Of a stretch of DNA of 32,600 nucleotides, positions 19,001-28,317 are shown piece after piece. Source of the stretch: Seminavis robusta (Eukaryota > Bacillariophyta > Bacillariophyceae > Naviculales > Naviculaceae). The notes beneath the pieces are model-generated. The model had not been told where the DNA came from and did not search any database. It was given only the letters and a program-made list of their open reading frames with translations. The stretch's first letter is position 1. The number at the start of each line of letters is the position of its first letter. The translations under genes and the position numbers were made by a program. The stretch covers positions 1 through 32,600 of the forward strand of contig CAICTM010001065.1 in assembly GCA_903772945.1 (NCBI GenBank). The letters are read 5' to 3'.

Positions 19001-22000
19001 ATGGGCGATGACGACGAACGACGTCGCAAGATGGAACAACGGCGTGACAAGTACGCTCTGAGCCACTCTCATACATCGGGATTCGATGCGACCGCCACCA
19101 AAGCTCCCAGCATTGCCGCACCCGCCCTCGACGACATTGCGTTGCAAGCCCAAATTGACGAAATGAACCGCGCCATGGCGCAAGCCCAAAAAGAAGCCGA
19201 AAAGGCCATGGCGACGACTGTGGAATTGGTCAATTTTGACGAATCCAGTAGTGGATTACTGTCCGTGAGTATCATTGACAGTCGCATGGCGCGACAAGAA
19301 GAACAAGCGAAACAAGAAGAAGAAGAAGCCAAACGACTCAAAGCGGAACGCCAAGCCAAAAAGAATGCGTATCGACAACGCTTGCAAAAGAAACGACAAC
19401 AATTGGACAATGAAACCGAAGAAGAACGTGAAATGAGACGACGCATGGAATTTTTAGAAGCCGAAGGAGGAGATTTGGAAGATAGAGCGCCACCACCCAA
19501 ACAACAACAAACGGATGATTCCGATAGTAGCGACTCGGATTCGGACGACGACGATGATGATGACAGTAGTTCTTCGGATTCCGAGGAGGACGACAGTGAC
19601 AGCAGTGGTGGTGGTGACAACAAATCCAAAAAATCGGCGAAAAACAAGCCCAGCACCAAAACGACAAAGACACGCACCAAACTCAAAGCATTACGAACCG
19701 CTTCCGCGGACAAATCTGCTGCTGCTGCTGGTGGTGGAATCAGACGAAAAGGGAGACCCAAACGATGCAAATCCATGCACGATGCACCCGACATTTGGGA
19801 CTACGAATCCGATGCAGCACGACGAGGACGAGGAGCTCGCAAAAGTGTCGCGGCAACGTTGCGACCACCCAGTAAAAGTCCCGAACGAGACTCTACTACT
19901 AGCAAAAGCAGTCCTCCTACCAACGGCAGAACGACAAAGCGAAGTCCCAACAATAAACCAAGAGCACTCCGACGCACCAAAACCGACGGCGATGCCGATT
20001 CACTGGCGGGCAGTACGCGAAGTTTTGCCAGCAATAGCAATCGCAGTCTCATGAGCAATGCCAGTAATGCCACCAATGGAACAGCAACAGCACGAGGGAG
20101 ACGGAGAAATACGCTGCTAGGAGGAACACGAGGAGGAGCCAATTCCTCCAATCGATCCATTCGATCCAGTTCCGTCTCATCGCAACGCAGCAATCGCAGT
20201 GCTCGAGGCACTATCACCGACCGGATTCGAGCTCGACGAGAGTCGCGACAATCCATACTGGGGACTCGCAGTAATAAAAAGAAGAACCAGCAAGACGATG
20301 GAAATGAAACGGAAGAAGAAGATCCGCTCGCACCCAGCAGCCGAAGCAACTTTGACGGAGATGCCAGCATTCAAGATGTGGATGAATTCCAACTTCATCC
20401 ATCGTCCAAACTCGACGAGGAAAAAATGAGTATTCACAATCTGCTCAGTGGAAACTATTCCGTCCGCAACTATGGTGAAGGCGATGATGACGACGACGAC
20501 AATTTCTCCCAAATATCCGCACTCACCAAAGACAGTTCCATGCCAGCGCCTCCAACGCGTAGTAAATACGGACAACTCGATGTCAAGCTCCACGCCAACT
20601 TTTCCAATGCGCCGGGCAATAATAATAATGACAAGAGTAAAAAGGAACTCAAAAAGGAAGCAAAAAAAGCAAAAAAGGAAGCCAAGAAACAACTCAAGAA
20701 AGAAAAAAAGGAAGCCAAGAAAGCCAAAAAACAAGAGAAAAAGGAAGCCAAGAAAGCAAAGAAAGAAATCAAAAAGAGAATGAAAATGAGTGGATCTTCT
20801 TCCATGGCCAGTTCGGTGGCATCCTCGTCGGGAGGAATGTTGAGTGTGTCCAATAGTAGTTTGGGAGTCGATGATGATGCACTCAGTCGCGCTCTTTCTG
20901 CGTTTGGTGGAACCGATCCCGATGCCAGTGTTAAAACAGAAGACAGTAAACACTCATCCAAACGGTCCAAACGACGCATGTCCTTGTTTGGAGGGAAAAA
21001 GGACACGGACAGTAAAGAAGCCGATCCTGACAAGGAACAAACCAAGGCCGAAAAAGAAAAAGCCAAAGCCGAGAAAAAGGCAGCCAAAAAGGCCAAGAAA
21101 GAAGCAGAAAAGGCTGCCAAAGAAGCGGAAAAAGCCAAAAAGAAGGAACTCAAAAAGGAAAAGAAAGCCAAGAAAAAGGAGAAAAAGGCAGCCAAGAAAC
21201 ATGGCAAATCACAACAATCGACCGATTATTCCGTCATTAGTGTCTCGGCGTCCAGTGGTGGCGATGAATCGTCCTCTTCCAGTAATGATGATTCGACCGT
21301 CTCGAATGAACAGCAACAACCGAAAGCAAATGCTGATGAAGCACTCGACAGCAGTGGCAAACTAGACAGCAGTGGCAAAACGGATGGCAGTGGCAAACTG
21401 GATAGCAGCAGCAAACGCAGGAATACGGTTGCCGGCAGAAGAACCGTTCGGGCGTCGGGTGTCGGCGCTAGACTCAATCGAGCACGGCGTGGAAGTGCAA
21501 GTAATGTTGCCCGATCGGGCGTTGCGGCACTGGCCAGTAAAATGAACAACTCTATGAAAGTCAGCGATCCCGCCAGGAGCCCTCTGAATGATAGTTCGAG
21601 GTCAAAGAGCAGCCAAAACAACAACAACAGTACGAACAGCCGAAGACGACTGAATGCATCCTTTCACAGCAGCCGGAGTAAAACGGACCGAATCAAGGAA
21701 CTCGCGCCGAACGATTCCAGCAACATGTCTGTATCGTCGCACGGTCGACGTGCGGCTGCAGCGGCGGCTCGAGGTCGTCGACATTCCTTGGGTGGCGCTA
21801 GCGCGGCGGAGGGGACAAGCGCACGGGCCAAATCCGCTCGCACTTTGCGAACCAACACTCTACCAGCTCGTTCCAGATCTCGTAGTGTACGACGAGGGAG
21901 CAAATCGGGGCAAGAGGCTGCCAAGGAGAGTCTTTTGGATGGTGCAGGCGGCGGCAGTAGTAGTCACAAAAGCACCGCTGCTACTGCCAATGGCAACTCC

Positions 22001-22066
22001 AGCAGCCATAGAAAATCGAGTTTGAACAGTTCCGTTCGGTCTCGTGGTGCTCGACAGACCAAGTGA
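19001..22066 (+). CDS. highly charged disordered and coiled-coil protein, function unknown
   Basis: A 1021-residue single-exon frame with no recognised domain. Residues about 42-66 and 90-155 are Glu/Lys/Arg/Gln-rich and likely to form coiled coil. About 165-205 is an Asp/Ser acidic run. Residues 206-430 are basic and serine-rich, with RRKGRPKRCKSMHDAPD and RALRRTKTDGDAD. Two lysine-rich repeat blocks (about 544-597 and 680-735) consist of KKEAKKAKKE-like units. At about 783-808 the unit LDSSGK is repeated four times with changes. The tail is basic and serine-rich. Such lysine/alanine arrays can form long single helices or bind nucleic acid or microtubules; nothing here decides. The ATG at 19001 has an A-rich context (CAACAATGG). 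Confidence 0.82.
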   Translation: MGDDDERRRKMEQRRDKYALSHSHTSGFDATATKAPSIAAPALDDIALQAQIDEMNRAMAQAQKEAEKAMATTVELVNFDESSSGLLSVSIIDSRMARQEEQAKQEEEEAKRLKAERQAKKNAYRQRLQKKRQQLDNETEEEREMRRRMEFLEAEGGDLEDRAPPPKQQQTDDSDSSDSDSDDDDDDDSSSSDSEEDDSDSSGGGDNKSKKSAKNKPSTKTTKTRTKLKALRTASADKSAAAAGGGIRRKGRPKRCKSMHDAPDIWDYESDAARRGRGARKSVAATLRPPSKSPERDSTTSKSSPPTNGRTTKRSPNNKPRALRRTKTDGDADSLAGSTRSFASNSNRSLMSNASNATNGTATARGRRRNTLLGGTRGGANSSNRSIRSSSVSSQRSNRSARGTITDRIRARRESRQSILGTRSNKKKNQQDDGNETEEEDPLAPSSRSNFDGDASIQDVDEFQLHPSSKLDEEKMSIHNLLSGNYSVRNYGEGDDDDDDNFSQISALTKDSSMPAPPTRSKYGQLDVKLHANFSNAPGNNNNDKSKKELKKEAKKAKKEAKKQLKKEKKEAKKAKKQEKKEAKKAKKEIKKRMKMSGSSSMASSVASSSGGMLSVSNSSLGVDDDALSRALSAFGGTDPDASVKTEDSKHSSKRSKRRMSLFGGKKDTDSKEADPDKEQTKAEKEKAKAEKKAAKKAKKEAEKAAKEAEKAKKKELKKEKKAKKKEKKAAKKHGKSQQSTDYSVISVSASSGGDESSSSSNDDSTVSNEQQQPKANADEALDSSGKLDSSGKTDGSGKLDSSSKRRNTVAGRRTVRASGVGARLNRARRGSASNVARSGVAALASKMNNSMKVSDPARSPLNDSSRSKSSQNNNNSTNSRRRLNASFHSSRSKTDRIKELAPNDSSNMSVSSHGRRAAAAAARGRRHSLGGASAAEGTSARAKSARTLRTNTLPARSRSRSVRRGSKSGQEAAKESLLDGAGGGSSSHKSTAATANGNSSSHRKSSLNSSVRSRGARQTK
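20632..21210 (+). repeat. lysine-rich coding repeats (two blocks)
   Basis: Degenerate tandem repeats of the words AAGGAAGCC, AAGAAAGCC and AAAAAG at 20632-20790 and 21040-21210 encode the KKEAKKAKKE arrays of the protein above. Irregular unit lengths (9-21 bp) and codon mixing suggest old slippage expansion kept in frame. Confidence 0.75.
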
Positions 22067-22389
22067 AGACAATGCAATCTTATGGTCGTGCAAAGAGGAG
22101 TGTGGTCCAATGGGCCGTAATGAGGCAGTTCAACCGTGCCCAGCGCAGTGCAACCATGCCCAGTCATGCATTGCAATTGCTTCTTAAGACAGTGGCATGT
22201 GATTGATTGAGAAGGGATTAGGGTAATCTAACCTAGTAGTTGACTCGATTGTGGACCAATCCTACCGTTATGATGCTTCTTATCTAGCCACAGTAAAACT
22301 CATCTCCAATTGGGTTCCACCCTTTAGGCAAACTCCATGCATGGATACATTGGCGACTGAGGCCAATCTAGCGTCCGTGTCCCCACTGA
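22067..22389. other. intergenic, no gene seen
   Basis: Spacer between the 1021-residue gene and the ankyrin relic. It probably includes the 3' end of the upstream transcript. I see no RNA gene, repeat or open frame worth listing. Confidence 0.5.
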
Positions 22390-22900
22390 AACAATGAGCT
22401 TCCGCCTGGGATGCTGATAGTGCACTCGTCTGGAAACTCTAAAATGGTTTGTGCCCATGGGATGCAAGAACATGTACTAGTGCTGCCTACAACTACTGGA
22501 AACTTGGAAATGTTGAAGTATGCCCATATGAAAATGGATGGCCATGGCAGGAAATCTTGCTTTTGCACTATGGCTGCCACGATCGGACACGTGGGAACTC
22601 TTAGGTATGCCCGTTGTCCCTGGAACCACCGGATGTGTGTCATTGCTGCGAAAGGGTGGCATTGGCATTGAAGAATGCCCATGAAAGTGGCTGTCCCTGG
22701 AATTCCTTGACTTGCACATGGCGGTCAACAAAGGGCATTTGGAAACTCTCATGACATTGTAGGCTGTCAGGCATCCACATCTACATGCACTGGTGCTGCA
22801 ATCAATGGAACCTTGGAATCGCTTTGATGCATGCCCATGGAAATGGCTGTCAATGAGATTCCAGACTACTTGCACGATGGCTGCCAGCAAAGGATGTTCT
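22390..22900 (+). pseudogene. decayed CPWD-type ankyrin-repeat gene
   Basis: Pieces of ankyrin repeats of the CPWD type appear in order on the plus strand but in changing frames. They are PWDARTCTSAAYN; GNLEMLKYAH; SCFCTMAATIGHVGTLRYA; CPWNHRMCVIAAKG; ALKNAHESGCPWNSLTCT; MAVNKGHLETLM; and TTCTMAASKG near the end. At least four frameshifts and in-frame stops separate them, and the longest open piece is 86 codons (22411-22671). This ankyrin subtype (about 26 residues, with GHLE.LKYAHENGCPWD) is known from protist and giant-virus repeat families. No start codon or terminal domain can be assigned. Confidence 0.7.
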
Positions 22901-23058
22901 CAACCACGCTCATCAAAATGATTGTCGATAAGAGCGACGAAGATAATGATACGGTACAGGTGACAGCAACACAACTGAGGTACTAGTACATTTGAATTTC
23001 GCTTGGGTTGATTTGCGAGATAAGACCAATTTAGTTTCAATCTCTTCTGCTTTCGCCA

Positions 23059-23976
23059 TCAATGCTTTTCTTGCTGGACGCTCTGCTTTTGAAACTCCGC
23101 ACTCATTTGGTCAATGAGAATCTGTCTGGGAGAGAGACGATTGATGAGCTGCAGCAACTTTTGAAGAGGACATGTGGCGACGCTGTAAGTCCGCCCCAAG
23201 GCTTGAAGGCATTCGCTGGCAACCTCGAGAGGTGACTGCATCATGAATCGGATGGGGCTGTCTGGATCAGCTGCCTCGGGATTGTTGCGAAACATGGTGG
23301 GAGTACTGATGCAGCCAGCATTGCAGGCCAGAGCGTCCATAGAATTGGAAAGCTCATTGGCGAGTCCGTGGGCCAAAATGGTGATGTAGACTTTGTGGCT
23401 GCGCAATTTGCCACATAGCCCACACCGTGATCACCCAGGGTGGACGCCATCAAAACAAAGCCTGAAGCTTGCGTCCCTTGGAAGCATTGCCAAACGCATG
23501 AGCCACCCTGGCCACGCTTTCGACATTGATGTGAACGGTCTTCAGATGCTGCTCGAGAGGGATGTCAACAAAGGACCTAAAACGTGGCTGCCCGCGTTGT
23601 AAACCACCAGCCCAACATCTTGGCTCTTCAAGAGATCAGTTAGACGTTTGCTCACTTGTTCTCCATTGTTTATGTCCATGACAACGGGTTGGACTTGACA
23701 GGCAGTGCTCATTTCTTGGGCTCGTTGCTCCAATGCTGCCTGTCGTCTCCAAGCAATCATCACATTGACACCACTGTCACAGAGTACTTCGGCCCAGGCC
23801 GCTCCTAGACCCTCTGATGCGCCGAGAACCACCGCCCAGGGACCATACTTGGCACGGATTGCCTCGGCATCGTTGATTCCAGAATAGGTCTTCAATGACT
23901 GGTAGAGAGTGGCAGCGAAGAGAGCAAGAACTGCCAAAGCAACCGAAAGAGCTGGTAAACCCTGCCTCTTTCCCAT
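23059..23976 (-). pseudogene. membrane-anchored short-chain dehydrogenase, disabled
   Basis: The minus-strand reading starts MGKRQGLPALSVALAVLALF (membrane helix at about 8-27). It continues with a Rossmann start VVLGASEGLGAAWAEVL (the GxxxGxG cofactor loop) and VVYNAGSH (the NAG motif), then breaks. Three frame changes are needed to follow the fold: near 23575 after the NAG segment, near 23460 before LMASTLGDHG, and near 23408 after NCAATK. After the third the frame runs to the stop at 23059 (VYITILAHGLANELS... GCISTPTM). The catalytic YxxxK is CAATK here, so the tyrosine is replaced by cysteine. The intact family resembles steroid/3-ketoacyl SDR enzymes of the HSD17B12 type; the substrate is unknown. 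Confidence 0.85.
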
Positions 23977-24680
23977 CTTGCCGACGTTGAATGCTTACCT
24001 GATGATTTGGTCTACCTAGAACTTCCAAGCGAGGAAAAGTGAGAAAGTTGAGACGAACCCATTGCGGAAGATTTGACAACAGCACATGTACTGGGTAACG
24101 TGGTGCCTAGCCCAGAACATACTAGAGGCATCACAATGTTCAACACTGTTCTAGGCTACATGCTCTTGAGCTCTGTGGGACTCGAGCGCCATTTGTGGTT
24201 GTGAGGTGGTCTTCATTCAACTTGGAGAAAAAATGAAGGGAAAATGTGAGCCAGAGAGGACCGGTACATCACGGTACCAGTACCGGTACAGCGAAGGCAA
24301 AGGGAATGATCAGATTCTAGCTGGACACTGCACGTATCATACATATTCGGGTCTTTTCAGAAGCTCCAAACTCCTGTGGCTGTAACACACATCCACCACT
24401 CCCTAACTAAAGAAGGAAAATAAAGTTAAAATTCCATTAAAAAAAAGAGAATTGCAGAAGTAGACTATAAGGCCCAACTCGGCATAGTAAAAGATTTCTT
24501 GCTATTTTCAAAAGGGTCTCTTTTCCTTCAAAATGGCTCTACTGCTGAGGCGGATATGACATCAAATTTTTGAAAACTGCTTGGCCGTGGCCGATCATCA
24601 TGGTTTACTCACCCTCAAGTATGATCACTTTGAAGCAAGGTACTGCAGCAAGAAGCAAAGTCTTGTACATTCTCTTCAAC
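23977..24680. other. spacer between SDR relic and arm B, no gene
   Basis: Only short, overlapping frames occur. A GTAC-rich block at about 24260-24292 repeats CGGTAC three times and shares CGGTACCAGTACC with the intergenic region near 14927. The last part should act as promoter for the glycosyltransferase copy, if that copy is transcribed. It is unrelated to the DNA upstream of the intact copy. Confidence 0.45.
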
Positions 24681-24681
24681 C

Positions 24682-26999
24682 ATGGTAACCTCTCAACACC
24701 CCAATACTGTTGGCAGCAATGGCAGCAATGGCAGCAGTCGAAGCAATGGAGTTGGTCATGACAAGAAAGCGTTCTATGGTCTGATGCTCTTGCTGGGCTT
24801 GGCTATGGTGGTCATCTTCATGCAGCAGACAAACTTGAAAAATCTGCAGCAAGACCACCAAAATCACCATCACGAATCTAATCATAAGACTAATGATGCT
24901 TCCTCATCTCCACTACAACAAACATTCCAGAGTGACGGTGGTAGTGGAAAACACGAATCTAATCATAATACTAATGATGCTTTCTCATCTCCACTACAAC
25001 AAACAGTCCAGGGTGACAGTGGTAGTGGAAAACTAGTAAATAAGAAACTCCCGGACTGGCGCATTGCCGTGGATTGTTCCATCTGGGACTTTCACTGTGT
25101 CACTAACCGGCAAAAGTCTGGTGTGTACGAAGCATATCCATTTCCCTACACCAGGAAGTACGACCATGAACATTTGTTTAAGTGGGAACAAATGAACAAA
25201 GTCCCAGTGGAATGGCAACCGGAACTGGCCAATATCAGTACAACACTATCCTTTCCACCACCACGGACCGTGGAATACACCTACAAGGAACCAGTCTCCG
25301 AGTCGGAGCTTCAGAAATGCCTCCAGTCGGCGCAGGATCTGTCGTGGAAAGAGCAAATACACTCGTTGATTCATGGGGCCAAAAAACAACTGGATGCCAG
25401 CAAAAATGACCTGAATCTGTTAGCGTTTACCATATCCGACTACAAGTATGCCAAGGACATGATGCACGACTTCTTCCAAATGAATGACAACATTGTGGGA
25501 TTACCAGGCGCCCTCTTCATGGTGGCCATTGATCATGAAACCTTGGAAATGGCATGTCGCTACAATTACCCAGTTGTGGCATGGACCAGTGCGGTTGCTC
25601 CAAAAACTGTTGATACAGAACAAGAGGACCTCAAACACTCGGTTGCCAACACCAAATTTGAAGTATCCCTGGCACTGGTGGAAATGGACCAAGACTTTTC
25701 TTTTACGAAATGGATGTGTGGTTCATTCAGTCACCCATGCCCATACTGGCACTATTCCATGACGATATTTTGTTTTCCTCTCATCAGTACTGTCCCAAGT
25801 GTGTCAATATTGGAGTTTACCTGGTCCATGCCAATGCCGCCACCAAGGAATACTTTAAAGTGGCCATTCAGCTGGCCCAAGACTGCCCTGACACCCATGA
25901 TCAATTCGTCATGGCACAGATCTTGCACATGGTCAACATGGGCGAAAAGTTTGGCTATAGCAAAAATTGGAAACCGGCCCCACCAGATTACATTCCCAAG
26001 TTTCAGCATCCCGTCAAGCATGGATTTTTCAGTTCTCATGAAATTGCGGCTGCGGAACGGCCATACACATCCCAAATGGCCATCGCCATTCATCCACTAC
26101 GAGATGCTCCACTCAAAAGCCCACACGGCAAGAAAATTCTGGCCAAAGAAATGGGAGCCTGGTATGGATTCGAGGGACCACCGGGTGCCATCCAGGCAGG
26201 AACCGCAGCGGGATACTATCATCGCCAAGGTAGAGCCCGGAGATACTTGATGATGGATGGACACATCTTGAATGGATATTCCACTGTCATTAATTGGGAG
26301 TTTGATGCGGGCGAAGCTGGAATAAACGGATTTTTCGAAAACCTGTTTTGGGCAGTGGCCACAGTAGTGGCACTGGCACGCCGAACTGGTCGCATTTGGA
26401 TTCTGCCACCAGTGCCAGCAGAGCGGGGTATTCATTTTCTATGGTCTATATTGGATCTCGAGTCAGTGGAAGAACTGGGTGTGGACTATCGGGAAACAAC
26501 TTTTTTCAGCAACCCAAAGTCTTGGGTTCATCCCCATGACACTCCGTTTGACACGGTTGCTCGAACAGCTTTGGGGCGTCTTGATAAGGACCAGACCATG
26601 TTTGCACAGTATAATGATGTCCATGATGATCCGGTGACACGAGCGTGGAGGTTTGACACTGCCACCATCGATGAGGTTGCTTCCATGGATGCATGGTGGG
26701 CACTTCATACAACAATTCCCCAGGTTGATGGTGCTGAGGCCCTGCTTGTGAACTCACACTTTTTTTATGTGGGCTCTCATAAAAGAATTGAGACGGAACT
26801 ACGAAGAAATGGGTTGGACAGTATGAAACCTCATTCGGCTACAGGGCGAGGCAGAGCTGAGTATGATATTGCAGGAGTCTTCTCCAAACTTCGGTGGTGC
26901 AAGGACAAAGATTTCCGTTTTAGAATTATAGGTAATTTCCAAGCCAGCGATGATTGCTATGGGAGAGGAGAACGCATGGAGTGGCTTGGCAGACTATAA
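24682..26999 (+). pseudogene. XEG113/GT77-like glycosyltransferase, frameshifted copy
   Basis: This is a paralogue of the intact gene at 8758-10995, similar over its whole length. It spans 2,318 bp, one base short of 773 codons. A T-run of four (25696-25699) replaces the five T in the intact copy. Reading therefore leaves the frame just before the EMDVWF(I/L)QSP catalytic segment and resumes in another frame at about 25710, which stays open to the same stop. An in-frame 81-bp tandem duplication (24871-25032) lengthens the stem region by 27 residues. Everything else, including the membrane anchor and C-terminal part, is preserved. It is either a young pseudogene or a base-call error in a homopolymer. 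An alternative frame after the shift stays open to 26250 but has no relation to the family. Confidence 0.85.
24871..25032 (+). repeat. 81-bp in-frame tandem duplication
   Basis: Two copies (24871-24951 and 24952-25032) encode HESNH(K/N)TNDA(S/F)SSPLQQ and a Gly/Ser-rich end. The intact paralogue has one such unit. The copies differ at several positions, so the duplication is not very recent. Confidence 0.9.
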
Positions 27000-28317
27000 G
27001 TGTACAGTAGGGAGTAGAACACTGTCACTTTGAGCATCACTATTGTAACGGGCATTATAGGAGCCTGGACTAGGCAACACCTAAGCGGACAATGCTTTTT
27101 CCCACATATTTCGCTGTGCCCAACAACACCCAGGCATTGACCTCTTTATTTTGTTTGAAAAGTTGGCAAGAACACGTAGCAAGGGGGTTTGTTTCCACAT
27201 TGGATCGTACGTATTCACTTCAGGATTAAGCGGCTCTTCTTCTCGCCTTTTATGGCATGTGTGGATCACGGAGTTCCGAAAGATGCCAAGGTGGAATTGG
27301 CAAGAAGGGAAAAAACAAGCCCAGCAACGGCAACAGTGTCGATTGTGACCAATACTTCTGGTACCGTACGAAGTTCATCTGCCTCCTAGTTGCTCTTTGG
27401 CCATCGACGCTGCATGCACCGATAGGGTCAAGCTTGCCAGTGGATGACCGGATCCTTTCACGCAATTGCTGGCTTGGTAATCTTTCCTGGTGGACGTTTG
27501 ATCCTGGTCGCATCTCTTTGTTGGCTGCCCGGAGTAGCTCGCAGCTTGCGGCAATCCGTTCGATGCATTTTGCGAGAACAGCCACAATGATGTTGTTCCG
27601 TGGATCCGTTGCTGTTTGAACTGGATTGTACATGCATACTGCTCAATTACGTTTATGATTTTGTTTGTCTGTCTGTCATTATGATGCCGCTTGATAGTGA
27701 ACATGATCGAGGAAAAGATAGCTGTAGAGTCGTGTCTTTCTCAACACTCTCGCTGACGCTTCCATCGTACCTACCTACCATTAGCCAGCTAGCTAGTTGG
27801 TATTTTTCAAAGTGTTCTTGCTTGCAATTGATTCCATCTCCATGATGTAACAACTTTGGCTTCCTCAGATCTGCAGAGACCCGCCCTCATCAGCATTCAA
27901 CTTACAGTTGGTGGAGTTTCGGTCACGGCTGACGACCTTGGCGAAGTTTCCACGCCACGATTTGAATGGCGGGAGTGGAAATCCATCAGTCATGCCAATG
28001 GCGGCGGTGGCTGAATTCATGAATGCACCGGCAGCGCGCTCACAAAACTGTTGACACTTCCACGCCCTCGCACTCTCGTACCTAGTACTCCTCGTCACTC
28101 GATCAGCGTGTGTGTGCGAGAGAGGTTGAAGCCATCACATCAATCGGCAGCCACAACAACTACAGTTACCAGACGTGCTATACAGTACAGTATCAGGCGA
28201 AGGAAAAGAGAGACCAGGAAAGCCCAAAACAAGCAGAAGCGTTGCTTCCTTCATTGGCACACACACAAGTCCTTCTATCGATTCATTCATTCATCTCGGT
28301 CAATACAGTTGTCAAAA
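27000..28317. other. flank of arm B and promoter region of the helicase gene
   Basis: The part up to about 27960 is the duplicated 3' flank described under arm B. The remaining 360 bp are single-copy and should hold the helicase promoter and 5' leader. They include a TCAT run (28281-28293) just before the start codon. Open frames are short and not shared between the duplicated copies. No RNA gene is seen. Confidence 0.5.

Larger units (their letters stand above)
24681..27960 (+). repeat. inverted duplication, arm B (empty-site copy)
   Basis: This is the inverse copy of 3137-10996. It begins at the glycosyltransferase ATG and extends beyond the gene through the 3' flank to about 27960. The point where arm A carries the LTR element is uninterrupted here: around 27795-27806 the two flanks are contiguous apart from a few base changes. 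The last part matches the segment of arm A next to the reverse-transcriptase relic. The relic itself is not duplicated. Confidence 0.9.
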
